From the NCBI GenBank assembly GCA_965200505.1, contig OZ241343.1, forward strand, positions 3,596,001-3,660,000: DNA of 64,000 nucleotides, read 5' to 3'. This DNA is from VXNE01 sp965200505 (lineage in GTDB: Bacteria; Pseudomonadota; Gammaproteobacteria; Pseudomonadales; Azotimanducaceae). The notes beneath the pieces are model-generated. The model saw only the letters and a program-made list of their open reading frames with translations. It had not been told where the DNA came from and ran no database searches. The translations under genes were made by a program, and so were the position numbers. Below, piece after piece: positions 40,960 through 49,690 of this stretch (positions are counted from its first letter, which is position 1; every line of letters starts with the position of its first letter).

Positions 40960-42282
40960 TCAATCCGGCGTCGCGCCCCACACGATGAAGTCGCCGCCCA
41001 ACGGCATTGGCCCGCCGGACACGGCCACTTCCGGCGCGACACCGGTCACTTGGCGGCGGCCGGCACGGCCCTGCAATTGCTGCATGCAATCCGTGTGCAT
41101 CCAGAACCGGGTGCGGCCGCTGCCGATGTTGCCGCCGCTGGGCTGCACGGGGTTGGGGCCAGAGATGCTGATGTCCGTCTGGTAGAAGTCCAGCCCTTCG
41201 CCGAACTTGAGGCCCCGGTAGCCGAGCCCTTCCAAGTGGAAGTGATGGAACTGGGTGAAGCCGTCGTAAGTGTTCTCGAAGGAGAGGTCGGCGGCGCCGA
41301 TGCCGGCGCCTTCGTAGAGCTTGCGCGCGGTGAGCGCCGTGTCCGCCTCCACTTCGGCGAGGGTGGGCGTGAGGCTGCGCGCCCGGGTGCGGCTCGATGC
41401 GTGGCCCAAAATGTACACCGGCTTTTGACGCATGTGCCGCGCTCGCTCGGCGGTGGTGAAGAGATAGGCTGCCGCGGCCATGATCGGCAGGTCGTTGTCG
41501 AAGAGATTGGCCGGCTTGGCGATCCAGCGGGCGGCGTTGTAGTCGGCGGCGGTGATCTCCTCGGGCCGGTGTTGCGCCCAATAGCCTTCCGGGAATAGGA
41601 GGCCGTTGCGCCGCGAGTTCTCAATGAAGGGCGCCATCATCTCGTGGCGCTTGCCGTACTTGCGGCAATACTCGGCGAACTGCAGCGCCGTGCCGTAGCA
41701 GGCCGGCGTGCCCCACAGGGCGCGGATGGCGACGTTGCCCGGCAACGCATCGCCGGCGCTGGCGCCGCCTTGGCCGTAGCGCCCGGCGAAGTTGTGCCAC
41801 GCCTTCAGCACCAAGCAAGTGTGGGCGAGGCCGTCGCCGACCGCTTGCGCGGCCACGCAGATGGCGTTCGTCATGCAGGTGGGGCCATACATGGCGAAGC
41901 GCACGCCGTCGAGTTCCGGCATGTTCTTCAGAATCCATGTGGCGCTCAGCCGCGCCAAGCCGTCCAAGGGATCGTCCGTGGCGGCGAAGGTTTGCGCCAT
42001 GGCTTCCGGAATCGGCCGGCCCTTGGGCCAATGCGCCCCGGTGGTGGTGGAAGGATCAAGCACCAAGCCGTCGATTTCAGATGGCTCAACGCCGGCGTCC
42101 TCAATGGCGCGCCTCAGCGCAAGCAGGCTGATGGCGCCCACGCTGGTTTCCGGGCGGCCATCCCAACGCCGTGCGGTGGGCGAGTGGCCGATGCCCACCG
42201 CCGCCACCTTGCCGCGGTGTTCCCACAGCCCTAGGCCGGCGTCGGCGCGGTACATGGAAGCCGGCGCGTAGCGGGCGTTCAC
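40960..42282 (-). CDS. Thiolase-like protein of the lipid-transfer/SCP-x group
   Basis: A 440-residue thiolase-superfamily protein. Cys in Gly-Pro-Thr-Cys-Met-Thr-Asn-Ala near residue 150 takes the nucleophile position, and the C-terminal Pro-Ser-Gly-Gly-Asn-Ile-Gly motif near 395 replaces the usual thiolase Cys-Ser-Gly, as in Ltp-type thiolases and aldolases. Such proteins need a DUF35 partner, present just upstream. GTG at 42282 overlaps that partner's stop by four bases. A role in beta-oxidation or side-chain retro-aldol cleavage is likely; direction and substrate are unknown. Confidence 0.8.
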   Translation of the reverse strand: MNARYAPASMYRADAGLGLWEHRGKVAAVGIGHSPTARRWDGRPETSVGAISLLALRRAIEDAGVEPSEIDGLVLDPSTTTGAHWPKGRPIPEAMAQTFAATDDPLDGLARLSATWILKNMPELDGVRFAMYGPTCMTNAICVAAQAVGDGLAHTCLVLKAWHNFAGRYGQGGASAGDALPGNVAIRALWGTPACYGTALQFAEYCRKYGKRHEMMAPFIENSRRNGLLFPEGYWAQHRPEEITAADYNAARWIAKPANLFDNDLPIMAAAAYLFTTAERARHMRQKPVYILGHASSRTRARSLTPTLAEVEADTALTARKLYEGAGIGAADLSFENTYDGFTQFHHFHLEGLGYRGLKFGEGLDFYQTDISISGPNPVQPSGGNIGSGRTRFWMHTDCMQQLQGRAGRRQVTGVAPEVAVSGGPMPLGGDFIVWGATPD

Positions 42283-42728
42283 GGCTGCGTTCCGACGACG
42301 CGCCATTCCGGCACTTTCTGGCCGTTGGCGGTGGCTTCGAAGATCACCTCCACCGCCGCGCCCAACGGCACTTCGTCCACCGGTGTGCCGGGCAGGTGCG
42401 AGTACATCTGAATGTTGGCGTCCTCCGCCAAGGTGACGACAGCCACGTTGAACGGCTGCTGCGGCTGCAGGCGGCGCACCGGGCTGTCATGCACCACGGC
42501 GTAGTTTTGGATGGCGCCGCGGCCGCTCACTTGCCGCCAACCCAGGCCAGCATCCGAACCGCACTCGGCGCAGCGGCGCCCGGGCGGATGCTGCAGGCGG
42601 TCGCAGTGGGCGCAGTGCTGGATGACGAGCCGCCCGGCGTTGGCGGCTTCCCAGAACAGCCGCGTCAAGTCGTCTGGCACCACCCCCTGCTTCACAAGCC
42701 TGCCGCCTCGCCCGCGCAAACGCGCCAT
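42279..42728 (-). CDS. Zn-ribbon/OB-fold DUF35 acyl-CoA-binding protein
   Basis: A 149-residue protein. A rubredoxin-like zinc ribbon holds Cys-x-x-Cys and Cys-x-x-Cys in His-Cys-Ala-His-Cys and Arg-Cys-Ala-Glu-Cys near residues 40-60, followed by an OB-fold with Tyr-Ala-Val-Val-His and Phe-Asn-Val-Ala-Val-Val-Thr-Leu. DUF35 proteins bind CoA esters and form complexes with Ltp-like thiolases or MaoC hydratases. It directly overlaps the thiolase gene, supporting one complex. ATG at 42728 is used; a GTG further in is an alternative. Confidence 0.8.
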   Translation of the reverse strand: MARLRGRGGRLVKQGVVPDDLTRLFWEAANAGRLVIQHCAHCDRLQHPPGRRCAECGSDAGLGWRQVSGRGAIQNYAVVHDSPVRRLQPQQPFNVAVVTLAEDANIQMYSHLPGTPVDEVPLGAAVEVIFEATANGQKVPEWRVVGTQP

Positions 42729-42811
42729 TGGATGCGAGGCCGCGGCGCCCGTCAACCGCATGGGTGGGTGTTGAGGCTTATACTCGGCGCTCCTTTCGGC
42801 GGGCGGCGAAC

Positions 42812-44173
42812 ATGGTGGGGCTGGCGCGGCGCAAACGGGTCGGCTTCGTCAGCTTGGGCTGCCCTAAGGCGCTCACGGACACGGAGCGCATCGTCACGCG
42901 GCTCAATGCGGAGGGCTTCGACGCCGCGCCGAGCTATGACGCCGCGGATGTGGTGGTGGTGAACACCTGCGGCTTCATCGACAGCGCCGTCGAGGAATCC
43001 TTGGACGCCATCGGTGAAGCGCTGCGCGAATCTGGCCGCGTGATCGTCACCGGCTGCCTCGGTGCCAAGGCGGATGTGGTGCGGCGGGCGCATCCCGAGG
43101 TGCTGGCGGTGACGGGCCCCCATTCGCCGGAAGCGGTCGCCGCGGCGGTGCGGCGGGCGTTGCCGCCGCCGCTGCCGCGCCACGGCGCCCCGTTGCCCGC
43201 CCACGGCGTGAAGTTGACGCCGCGCCATTACGCCTACCTCAAGATCGCCGAGGGCTGCAACCACCGCTGCACCTTCTGCGTGATTCCGAGCCTGCGCGGC
43301 AAGCTGGCATCGCGGCCGGTGGGCGAGGTGTTGCGCGAGGCGGAGTCACTGGCCGAAGCCGGCGTGCAGGAACTCTTGGTCGTCTCCCAAGACACGTCCG
43401 CCTATGGCGTGGACCTCCGCTACCGCGGCGACGAGTGGCGCGGGCAGTCGCTGCCATCCAATCTGGTCGCGCTGTGCAAGGGCTTGGGGCAGCTGTTCCC
43501 GTGGGTGCGGCTGCACTACATCTATCCCTATCCGCACATCGACCAGCTGCTCCCGCTGATGGCCGATGGCGCCTTGCTGCCCTATTTCGACGTGCCGTTG
43601 CAGCATGGATCGCCGGCGGTGTTGCGCCGCATGGGCCGTCCCGCCGCCGCGGAGCGGGCCCTCGAGCGCATCGGGCGCTGGCGTGAGGCGGTGCCGGACA
43701 TCACCCTGCGCAGCACGTTCATCGTCGGCTTCCCCGGCGAGACGGACGCGGAGTTCGACGAGCTGCTGCAATTCCTGCGCGAGGCGCGGCTCGACCGGGT
43801 AGGGTGCTTCACCTACTCCAACGTGGACGGCGCCGCGGCGAACGAGATGCCTGGGCAAGTGCCGGAGCCAGTGAAGCGCGAACGGTTCGACGCGCTCATG
43901 GCCCTGCAAGGCGAGATCAGCGCCGAGCTAGCGCAAGGGCGGGTTGGCGAAGTGGTTGAAGTGCTGGTGGATTCCGCCACGCAGACCAGCGCAGTGGGCA
44001 GAACCCAAGGCGACGCCCCGGAGGTGGACGGCGTGGTACACATCCGCAGCCGCGCCACGCCCGGCGAGTTCACGGAAGTGCGCATCACCGGCGCGGACCG
44101 CTATGACTTGGTGGGGGAAACCGTGGCCAGCGCACCCGCTTCAGCGAACCTCATCGCCCGCTCCGGCGCCTGA
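42812..44173 (+). CDS. rimO: Ribosomal protein S12 methylthiotransferase RimO
   Basis: A 453-residue radical-SAM enzyme that adds a methylthio group to the conserved aspartate of ribosomal protein S12. The N-terminal UPF0004 domain has its cysteines in Leu-Gly-Cys-Pro-Lys, Asn-Thr-Cys-Gly-Phe and Thr-Gly-Cys-Leu-Gly. The radical-SAM cluster is Cys-Asn-His-Arg-Cys-Thr-Phe-Cys near residue 150, and a TRAM domain closes the protein. It lies divergent to the DUF35 gene. The Uma2 remnant overlaps its stop. Confidence 0.93.
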   Translation: MVGLARRKRVGFVSLGCPKALTDTERIVTRLNAEGFDAAPSYDAADVVVVNTCGFIDSAVEESLDAIGEALRESGRVIVTGCLGAKADVVRRAHPEVLAVTGPHSPEAVAAAVRRALPPPLPRHGAPLPAHGVKLTPRHYAYLKIAEGCNHRCTFCVIPSLRGKLASRPVGEVLREAESLAEAGVQELLVVSQDTSAYGVDLRYRGDEWRGQSLPSNLVALCKGLGQLFPWVRLHYIYPYPHIDQLLPLMADGALLPYFDVPLQHGSPAVLRRMGRPAAAERALERIGRWREAVPDITLRSTFIVGFPGETDAEFDELLQFLREARLDRVGCFTYSNVDGAAANEMPGQVPEPVKRERFDALMALQGEISAELAQGRVGEVVEVLVDSATQTSAVGRTQGDAPEVDGVVHIRSRATPGEFTEVRITGADRYDLVGETVASAPASANLIARSGA

Positions 44174-44403
44174 TGATGGGTTCACCGCCGCTCCAACACT
44201 CGGCGCAGGAGCAAGTGAACGGCTTGGTGGAACGCACGATTCCCCAAGGCACTTGGCTGGACGCAGACTATCTCTGGCTCACCGATCGCAGCCGTAGCTT
44301 GGTGGAACTCACGGACGGCTACTTGGAGATATTGCCGATGCCGACCCGTGCCCATCAGCGCATCGATGTCGGCCGCGTGTTCGATGCCGGGCAGGGCGAC
44401 TAA
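44173..44403 (+). pseudogene. Truncated Uma2 family (DUF820) endonuclease remnant
   Basis: A 76-residue frame whose middle (Tyr-Leu-Trp-Leu-Thr-Asp ... Leu-Val-Glu-Leu-Thr-Asp-Gly-Tyr-Leu-Glu-Ile-Leu-Pro-Met-Pro-Thr-x-x-His-Gln) matches the N-terminus of Uma2 restriction-endonuclease-like proteins, normally ~190 residues. After Gln-Arg-Ile the family match stops, and the rest is unrelated, ending at TAA. The PD-(D/E)XK active site is therefore lost. ATG overlaps the rimO stop. Confidence 0.65.
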
Positions 44404-44524
44404 CCTGCCATGCCGCCACCGGCACCTCATCGCCCGCTCCTTGCGTTGACGCGCAACGCCCTGTCGCCTTGGCGCTGCGTACACTGTGCTATGCTGCATC
44501 GCTTTCTGCATCGGCGGTTAACCC

Positions 44525-44659
44525 ATGTGGCACCTGCTTGAAGACTTCCTCGAGCAGTCCTTGGCCATGAAGATCTTCGTGCTGTGGGGGTGGCTCTGCA
44601 TCGCCCTCATGGTGTCGAGCGGCATCGCGTCCTTGCCGGCGCTCTTTGGGAGCGGCTAA
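44525..44659 (+). CDS. Small single-helix membrane protein
   Basis: A 44-residue frame from ATG 44525 to TAA: a short amphipathic start (Trp-His-Leu-Leu-Glu-Asp-Phe-Leu-Glu), then about 21 hydrophobic residues with two Trp, ending Phe-Gly-Ser-Gly. It lies 16 bases before the TerB-like gene on the same strand. The ribosome site is weak. A -10-like TATGCT at 44490-44495 precedes it. The clean membrane segment and spacing support a real gene, though only comparison with relatives would confirm it. Confidence 0.5.
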   Translation: MWHLLEDFLEQSLAMKIFVLWGWLCIALMVSSGIASLPALFGSG

Positions 44660-44675
44660 GCACGGCGGATCAGCC

Positions 44676-45071
44676 ATGTGGCTTGCGTCGCTTTCGGACG
44701 AGCAAAGGCGGGCGCTGTTGGGGCTGGCCCACAATGTCGTCGTGTCTGATGGGCTGCTCGATCCCAACGAGGAGTTCATGCTGGACGAGTTCAAGCGCGA
44801 GATGGCGCTGAACCCGTCCACGCCGAGCGGCTACTTGGAGTTGGACGGCATCGGCGCGGTGTTCGCCACGCGCCGCGCCCGCGCCATCGCCATGCTGAAC
44901 CTGCTGCGGCTCTCCCATGTGGATGGCGCCTTCGAGATCGAGGAGGAGTGCCTCTTGAAGGACGTGGCGGACGCCTTCGGCATCGCGGATGCCGAGTTCC
45001 TGCTGATGAACAACTGGGTGAAGCGGCTGGTTGCTTTGGAGCAGGAAGCCGGCGCCTTCATGTCGGCTTGA
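44676..45071 (+). CDS. TerB-like domain protein
   Basis: A 131-residue helical protein. The pattern Leu-Ala-x-x-Val-Val-Val-Ser-Asp-Gly-Leu-Leu-Asp-Pro-Asn-Glu near residue 25 and a second acidic Asp-Gly-Ala-Phe-Glu-Ile-Glu-Glu near 88 match the two Asp-rich helices of TerB/TerB-like (tellurite-resistance) domains, which bind metal ions at the membrane. ATG at 44676 begins with the domain; an in-frame ATG ten codons upstream lies too close to the small membrane gene. Convergent with the J-domain gene. Confidence 0.7.
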   Translation: MWLASLSDEQRRALLGLAHNVVVSDGLLDPNEEFMLDEFKREMALNPSTPSGYLELDGIGAVFATRRARAIAMLNLLRLSHVDGAFEIEEECLLKDVADAFGIADAEFLLMNNWVKRLVALEQEAGAFMSA

Positions 45072-45099
45072 GCGCCCCCACCTAGCGCGCCACCCGGCA

Positions 45100-45116
45100 C
45101 GGCGGCAACGCCGCCG
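45100..45116. terminator. GC-rich hairpin between convergent genes
   Basis: CGGCGGC (45100-45106) and GCCGCCG (45110-45116) form a perfect 7-bp stem with a 3-base loop AAC between the TerB-like and J-domain gene ends. There is no U-tract, so intrinsic termination would be weak. Confidence 0.35.
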
Positions 45117-45117
45117 C

Positions 45118-45858
45118 TCAGCGCCCCAGCAGCACCCGTTTGGCCTCGTTCAGTTGCGCGGCGAGAAAGCTGGTGCCGCCGCGGTCCGGATGCAGCTTCT
45201 GCATCAGGCGGCGATGCGCGTCCACCACTTCCCGCTCCCCCGCATCCGTCCCGACGCCCAACACCTCGCGCGCTTGGGCCGCCGTCATGGGGCCATCCGT
45301 TTGGGGCGGGGCGTCTTCGCCGTTGGCGGCATCCCCGGCTGGCTCGCCGAACCGACGTTCCAAGTAGCTGTCGAGCAGGCGGATGGAATCTTGTTCCCGC
45401 AAGCTGGCGTGCAACGCCTGCAGCTCGGCCTCCACCAGCGCGGACAGTCGCCGCCCTTGGAAGGCACCGGCCAGCACTTCACCGTCCATTTCGCCGGAGT
45501 CGTGGTCGAGGGTCATGCGCAGTTCCGCGGTGGCCACTTCGGAAGCATCGGGTGCCGCGTCGCCGGCGAACGGCGCGGCGCCAAATCCCGCGGCCGCGCC
45601 CGGCGCCAACCCGCGCAGGAACGGCAGCCAGCGCAGTAGCCCGAAGGCGCGGCGCAGAAACGGGAAGATGGCGGCGCCGGCGGCGGCGAGCCAGTGCAGG
45701 CGGCCGCTTGCGGCCAAGAAGCCAAGCCCGGCGATGAGGGCGATGGCGGCGCTGGTCAGCAGCACGGTGCCCTTGCGCGGCTGCGCTTTGGCCCACAGCG
45801 CGTTCACCAAGAGCAGGAACGCGGCGCCGGTGATGAGGCCGATCAGAACGAAGATCAC
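45118..45858 (-). CDS. Membrane-anchored J-domain (DnaJ-like) protein
   Basis: A 246-residue protein with two N-terminal hydrophobic helices (residues ~1-20 and 32-50), an acidic/alanine-rich middle, and a C-terminal J-domain of the Pam18/TIM14 type (~185-246) containing the essential His-Pro-Asp in Leu-His-Pro-Asp-Arg-Gly-Gly. It should recruit DnaK to the inner membrane. GTG at 45858 overlaps the vWA gene stop by four bases, so the two are coupled. Confidence 0.8.
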   Translation of the reverse strand: MIFVLIGLITGAAFLLLVNALWAKAQPRKGTVLLTSAAIALIAGLGFLAASGRLHWLAAAGAAIFPFLRRAFGLLRWLPFLRGLAPGAAAGFGAAPFAGDAAPDASEVATAELRMTLDHDSGEMDGEVLAGAFQGRRLSALVEAELQALHASLREQDSIRLLDSYLERRFGEPAGDAANGEDAPPQTDGPMTAAQAREVLGVGTDAGEREVVDAHRRLMQKLHPDRGGTSFLAAQLNEAKRVLLGR

Positions 45859-46547
45859 GGCAGTTGGGCGAGCAAACGCTTCGCCATCGGGTTCCCCAAG
45901 GCGCGTTCCAAACCGCCGCGGCCGCCGGCGGCGAAGGCTGCCACGGCGCGCAACAGCCCCTTGAGTTCCGCGGCGCTGCCGGGTTGGAAGGGCAGGTGAA
46001 CGCCGGCGGTCACCCGCGCCAGCTCCCGGAACACTGTGGCGGCGCGTGGATCCGCCCCTTCTTGGAAAACGAACATGGGCACGTTGTAGAGCGCGAGCCG
46101 CCCGGCCGCCGCCGCGGCGCGGGCCGCGTCCTCCTCGAAGCTGTCACCCACCAGGATGAGGCCGCGAATCGGGCGCTCCGCCGCCTGCCGCGCCGCATGG
46201 TCGATCACCCGCACGATCTGCGTCATGCCGCCTAGGCAGCGCACGCTGGACATGGCGCGGAGCAGGGCATCCGGCGTGGCGCTGAAGCGCGACGCCCGCA
46301 GCTCGTCCACGCCGCGGAAGAACACCAGTTGCACCGCGAGGTGCGCTTCCCGCGCCGCATCGAAGAGCTCCGCATGGAGGGAACAGGCGAGGTCCCAAGT
46401 GGGCGCGCGGCTCGCCGTGGCATCCATCGCGAAGATGAGCCGCTGTGTGCCGTGCCGAGGGCGAACCGCCTTGGCTTCGGTGAGGAAGCGGTCCACTTGG
46501 CGTGCGCTCGCCGGCGCAGTGGGCGTGATTTTCGGTAACTTCGTCAC
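45855..46547 (-). CDS. von Willebrand factor A-like protein
   Basis: A 230-residue protein with an alpha/beta vWA fold. The MIDAS-like motif reads Asp-Ala-Thr-Ala-Ser (Asp-x-Thr-x-Ser instead of Asp-x-Ser-x-Ser) near residue 42, followed by Phe-Phe-Arg-Gly-Val-Asp-Glu and Leu-Ile-Leu-Val-Gly-Asp-Ser-Phe-Glu-Glu-Asp. It probably binds a metal-dependent protein partner in the cytoplasm. GTG at 46547 is used; the ribosome site is poor. It is coupled to the membrane J-domain gene downstream. Confidence 0.65.
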   Translation of the reverse strand: MTKLPKITPTAPASARQVDRFLTEAKAVRPRHGTQRLIFAMDATASRAPTWDLACSLHAELFDAAREAHLAVQLVFFRGVDELRASRFSATPDALLRAMSSVRCLGGMTQIVRVIDHAARQAAERPIRGLILVGDSFEEDAARAAAAAGRLALYNVPMFVFQEGADPRAATVFRELARVTAGVHLPFQPGSAAELKGLLRAVAAFAAGGRGGLERALGNPMAKRLLAQLP

Positions 46548-46600
46548 GGAAGTGGGACAATCCGGCGCGATGGTTCTATCATGCCAAGCACCGCCCGCTC

Positions 46601-46810
46601 TTGGAACCCGATTTGGAAGAAGCTGATACCGTAAAGTGGCTCGAGCAGCTCAAGGTGGAGCATCGGGACCTCGATGACGTCATCAAGTATCTGATTGAGA
46701 ACCGGCACCCGGACCTCATGAAGATCCAGCGCTTGAAGAAGCGCAAGCTGCGATTGAAGGACATGATCAGCCGTCTGGAGAGCGAACTCATCCCGGACTT
46801 GGATGCGTGA
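46601..46810 (+). CDS. YdcH family (DUF465) protein
   Basis: A 69-residue helical hairpin protein. The pattern Leu-x-x-Glu-His-Arg-x-Leu-Asp-Asp-x-Ile near residue 20 and Leu-Lys-Lys-Arg-Lys-Leu-Arg-Leu-Lys-Asp near 47 is typical of the small DUF465/YdcH family. Only TTG codons are available (46601 or 46613), with no clear ribosome site. Function is unknown. Its TGA overlaps the 5'-nucleotidase start. Confidence 0.75.
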   Translation: MEPDLEEADTVKWLEQLKVEHRDLDDVIKYLIENRHPDLMKIQRLKKRKLRLKDMISRLESELIPDLDA

Positions 46811-47739
46811 CGTCGCGCCGCCTCACAGTCGCCATCTCGTCCCGGGCGCTCTTCGACCTCGACGAAGGCAACCGGGTGTACGAGGAACAGGGCCTCGACG
46901 CTTATCGGGAGTACCAGATACAGCGGGAAGACCAGCGGCTTGAGCCGGGCGACGGCTTCTTGTTCGTCCAAAAGCTCCTGAACATCAACAAGCTGCTCGG
47001 CAAGCGGGGCGAACCGCCCGGCGTCGAGGTGATCCTGCTGTCGCGCAACAGCGCGGACACCGGGCTGCGCGTCTTCAACTCCATTCGCGCCCACGGCCTC
47101 GACATCACCCGCGCCGCGTTCAGTGGCGGCGCCGAACCCTATCGCTATGTGGCGCCGTTCGGCTGTGACCTGTTTCTCTCCTTGGATGCCAACGACGTGG
47201 CGGAAGCGTTGAAGAGCGGCGCCGCGGCCGCCACGTTGTTCGGTCGCCCGCCGCGCCCAGAGCGGGATTCGGAAGTGTTGCGCATCGCCTTCGACGGCGA
47301 TGCCGTGCTGTTCTCCGACGCGGCGCAGCGGGTGTTCGATGCCGAGGGCGTCGAGCGCTTCGGGGAAAGCGAAGCGGCCGCCGCGAACGAGCCGTTGGCC
47401 GGCGGGCCGTTCAAGCCGTTCCTGGCCGGCCTGCACGACCTGCAGCGACGCTTGCCGGACGACGAATGTCCCATTCGCACGGCCCTTGTCACGGCGCGCG
47501 GGGCACCGGCCGACGAGCGTGTCATCAAGACCTTGCGGGCTTGGAACATCCGCTTGGACGAGAGCCTGTTCCTGGGCGGCCGCGACAAAGGGGACTTCCT
47601 GAAGGCGTTCGGCGCGGACGTGTTCTTCGACGATCACCCGGAAAATTGCGAGAGCGCGAGCACCCACACCGTGGCCGGCCATGTGCCGCGCGGGGAAGTG
47701 GATGCCACGCGCCCGCCTGCCGCGGCCCGCGGCGGCTAG
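46807..47739 (+). CDS. 5'-nucleotidase (PF06189 family)
   Basis: A 310-residue HAD-type nucleotidase related to cytosolic 5'-nucleotidase 1. Family segments include Val-Ala-Ile-Ser-Ser-Arg-Ala-Leu-Phe-Asp near residue 10, Val-Ile-Leu-Leu-Ser-Arg-Asn-Ser near 78, Phe-Asp-Gly-Asp-Ala-Val near 163 and Phe-Phe-Asp-Asp-His near 280. It would dephosphorylate nucleoside monophosphates. GTG at 46807 overlaps the YdcH stop (GTGA). It is convergent with the DUF3604 gene. Confidence 0.83.
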   Translation: MTSRRLTVAISSRALFDLDEGNRVYEEQGLDAYREYQIQREDQRLEPGDGFLFVQKLLNINKLLGKRGEPPGVEVILLSRNSADTGLRVFNSIRAHGLDITRAAFSGGAEPYRYVAPFGCDLFLSLDANDVAEALKSGAAAATLFGRPPRPERDSEVLRIAFDGDAVLFSDAAQRVFDAEGVERFGESEAAAANEPLAGGPFKPFLAGLHDLQRRLPDDECPIRTALVTARGAPADERVIKTLRAWNIRLDESLFLGGRDKGDFLKAFGADVFFDDHPENCESASTHTVAGHVPRGEVDATRPPAAARGG

Positions 47740-47761
47740 GGCAGTCGCCGGTCGCGCGTTC

Positions 47762-49564
47762 CTACGGCACCACCCAAATGGGCGAGCCCCAAGCCCGCTC
47801 CTGGTGAGTTGCCGGCAAGTCCGGGTTCGGCGGGATGCCGAGGCGCACCGCGTCCCAAGTGGACCAGCGACAGCTCGGGTTCTCCAACACCCGCGGGTAG
47901 TAGAAGGCATGCCTGCCGGCGTGGAACTCCGGGTCCGTCCACACCGCGCTTAGCTGGGTGGCGCCCTTGGCGTGGCTCATGGAGCAATCGGCGAGATTCA
48001 CTTCGGCGCCGTTGTCGGGGCAGCGGTGCGTCTCGGCGTCTGGCGTCAGCCCATCGGAGCAGGCCACGTCGAACACCCGTTCCCTGGCGGCGCCATCTTC
48101 CATCCAACCTTTGACGATCTGCGCCCGTTGCAGCCAACCGCCGGTCGGGTCGCGCAGCGCGATGAGCGCGAACGTCGGCGCTTCCTGACCGGCCGGCAAC
48201 ACGCCGCCCATCGGCACGCCGCTGGCGTAGCCGGCCGCCACCAGCCCGTGCGGATCGTCCGCCGCGGCTTGCAGCCCAAAGCCACCGAAGAAGCGCACCC
48301 GAATGCGCGGCCCGGAGGTGGCGAACGTCTCGCGTCGGCGCATCGCATCGTAAAGGGCGGCCCGGGTGTTCCGCTCGGCCCACACCCCTGCCAGCCCGCC
48401 GGTGCCGTGGGTGGCTTGGCGTGGCGTCCAGAAGCCGCTCCATCCCGCCGCATCGTCCGCGTAGGCGGAACCGCGCGATTGGGGCGTGTTGCCGCGGCTC
48501 GTGAAGTGGTTGTCCTCCTCGAACGAACCGCCTGTCACATGGGAGTCGCTGGCGCCCACCACGCCCACTTGGTAGGCGTTGAAGCCGCCGCGCTCCGCCA
48601 TCACAAGGCCGCTTTTCAGCGCGTCGCGCCAATAGCCGCCCTTGAACACCGAGATCGGGTGCGTGTTTTCGCGCCGGTTCAGGTAGTACTGCACGATCTG
48701 GAAGTCCGCCCATTCGTCGTCCGGCGACAGGGTGGGGTGGGTTTCGGAAGTGCCCTTGTTCTGGCTCACCTCCACCAGCGGTTCGTTGCGCATGCGCTTC
48801 TCCGCGAACGCCGCGTCGATGGGCCTGCCGTGCCAAGAGTCCACGTCCGGAAAGGCCAGCCCATCGCTCTGGTTCATGTTGTGCGGAATGGCCATGCCTT
48901 CGATGCCCGATTGCCGCAGGCGGTCGAGCCAATCCCACAGGGCTTCCGGGTCTGGGGCGTCGCGGGAGCTGAGCGGCGCGTCCGGCACGTCGGCGCCGCG
49001 GAAGATGACGTTGCGATGCACGTGCCGCATGCCCGGCGACAGGGTGTACTCATAGCCGATGAAGGTGGTGAAGGCGCCGGGATCGTTGTGGCGCTCGGCG
49101 GCCTCCGCGGTGAGCCGCCAGGCCCGGGCGATGGCCGTGTTCTGCGTGATCTCGTGCCCTTGGTTCACCAGCTCGATGAAGCGCCCGCGCACCGCGTAGT
49201 AATCCTCGACCCCCTCCGGCATGATGGTCTCGCCCACCGGATGGCCATAGTTCGGGCTCTCCGGGTCGAGCAGCGAGGCATGGATGCCGAGGTATTCGGC
49301 GTGGTCCGTGACGGCCAGAAAGTCGAGTGGCGCGCCCGAGATGCGCACGGTTTCACCGGACGGCAGTTTGAGCGGGGCGCCCTTGGCGAACTCGTAGGCG
49401 TCGTCCGGGCTGGTGCGGTTGCCGCCCATGAACGCATCGAAGGAGAGCTGGGTGTGGATGTGCAGGTCGCCGAAGAACGCGCTGCGCTGGGGGGCTTCGT
49501 CCGCGCCGCCGGCGATGGCGAGGAGCCAAGCGGTGGCGCATGTGGTCGCTCGGAGGGCTCGCAT
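47762..49564 (-). CDS. DUF3604 domain protein, exported
   Basis: A 600-residue protein with a signal peptide (residues ~1-20). The mature start Phe-Phe-Gly-Asp-Leu-His-Ile-His-Thr-Gln-Leu-Ser and Val-Thr-Asp-His-Ala-Glu near 80 resemble the metal-binding beginning of PHP-type phosphoesterases, and Ile-Pro-His-Asn and Gly-Ala-Ser-Asp-Ser-His supply further His/Asp ligands. DUF3604 members are large periplasmic putative metallohydrolases of unknown substrate. ATG at 49564 follows GAGAGACGCC. It is divergent from the CysB-type regulator, which may control it. Confidence 0.8.
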   Translation of the reverse strand: MRALRATTCATAWLLAIAGGADEAPQRSAFFGDLHIHTQLSFDAFMGGNRTSPDDAYEFAKGAPLKLPSGETVRISGAPLDFLAVTDHAEYLGIHASLLDPESPNYGHPVGETIMPEGVEDYYAVRGRFIELVNQGHEITQNTAIARAWRLTAEAAERHNDPGAFTTFIGYEYTLSPGMRHVHRNVIFRGADVPDAPLSSRDAPDPEALWDWLDRLRQSGIEGMAIPHNMNQSDGLAFPDVDSWHGRPIDAAFAEKRMRNEPLVEVSQNKGTSETHPTLSPDDEWADFQIVQYYLNRRENTHPISVFKGGYWRDALKSGLVMAERGGFNAYQVGVVGASDSHVTGGSFEEDNHFTSRGNTPQSRGSAYADDAAGWSGFWTPRQATHGTGGLAGVWAERNTRAALYDAMRRRETFATSGPRIRVRFFGGFGLQAAADDPHGLVAAGYASGVPMGGVLPAGQEAPTFALIALRDPTGGWLQRAQIVKGWMEDGAARERVFDVACSDGLTPDAETHRCPDNGAEVNLADCSMSHAKGATQLSAVWTDPEFHAGRHAFYYPRVLENPSCRWSTWDAVRLGIPPNPDLPATHQERAWGSPIWVVP

Positions 49565-49629
49565 GGCGTCTCTCTTTGCATGATGGTGGCAACGCCATGT
49601 TGCGCGAATCGCGTGACGCGGCAAAGCGA

Positions 49630-49648
49630 TATGCCAACATATGCTAAC
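49630..49648. promoter_or_regulatory. Direct repeat in the DUF3604/LysR divergent region
   Basis: TATGCCAAC (49630-49638) and TATGCTAAC (49640-49648) are spaced ten bases apart, one helical turn, in an unusually AT-rich stretch between the divergent genes. A -10-like TATAGT follows at 49659-49664. This is a plausible binding site for the adjacent LysR-type regulator. Confidence 0.4.
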
Positions 49649-49690
49649 GGTCGCAGCGTATAGTCCTATCGGCTATTAGTGGCGGGCGAC

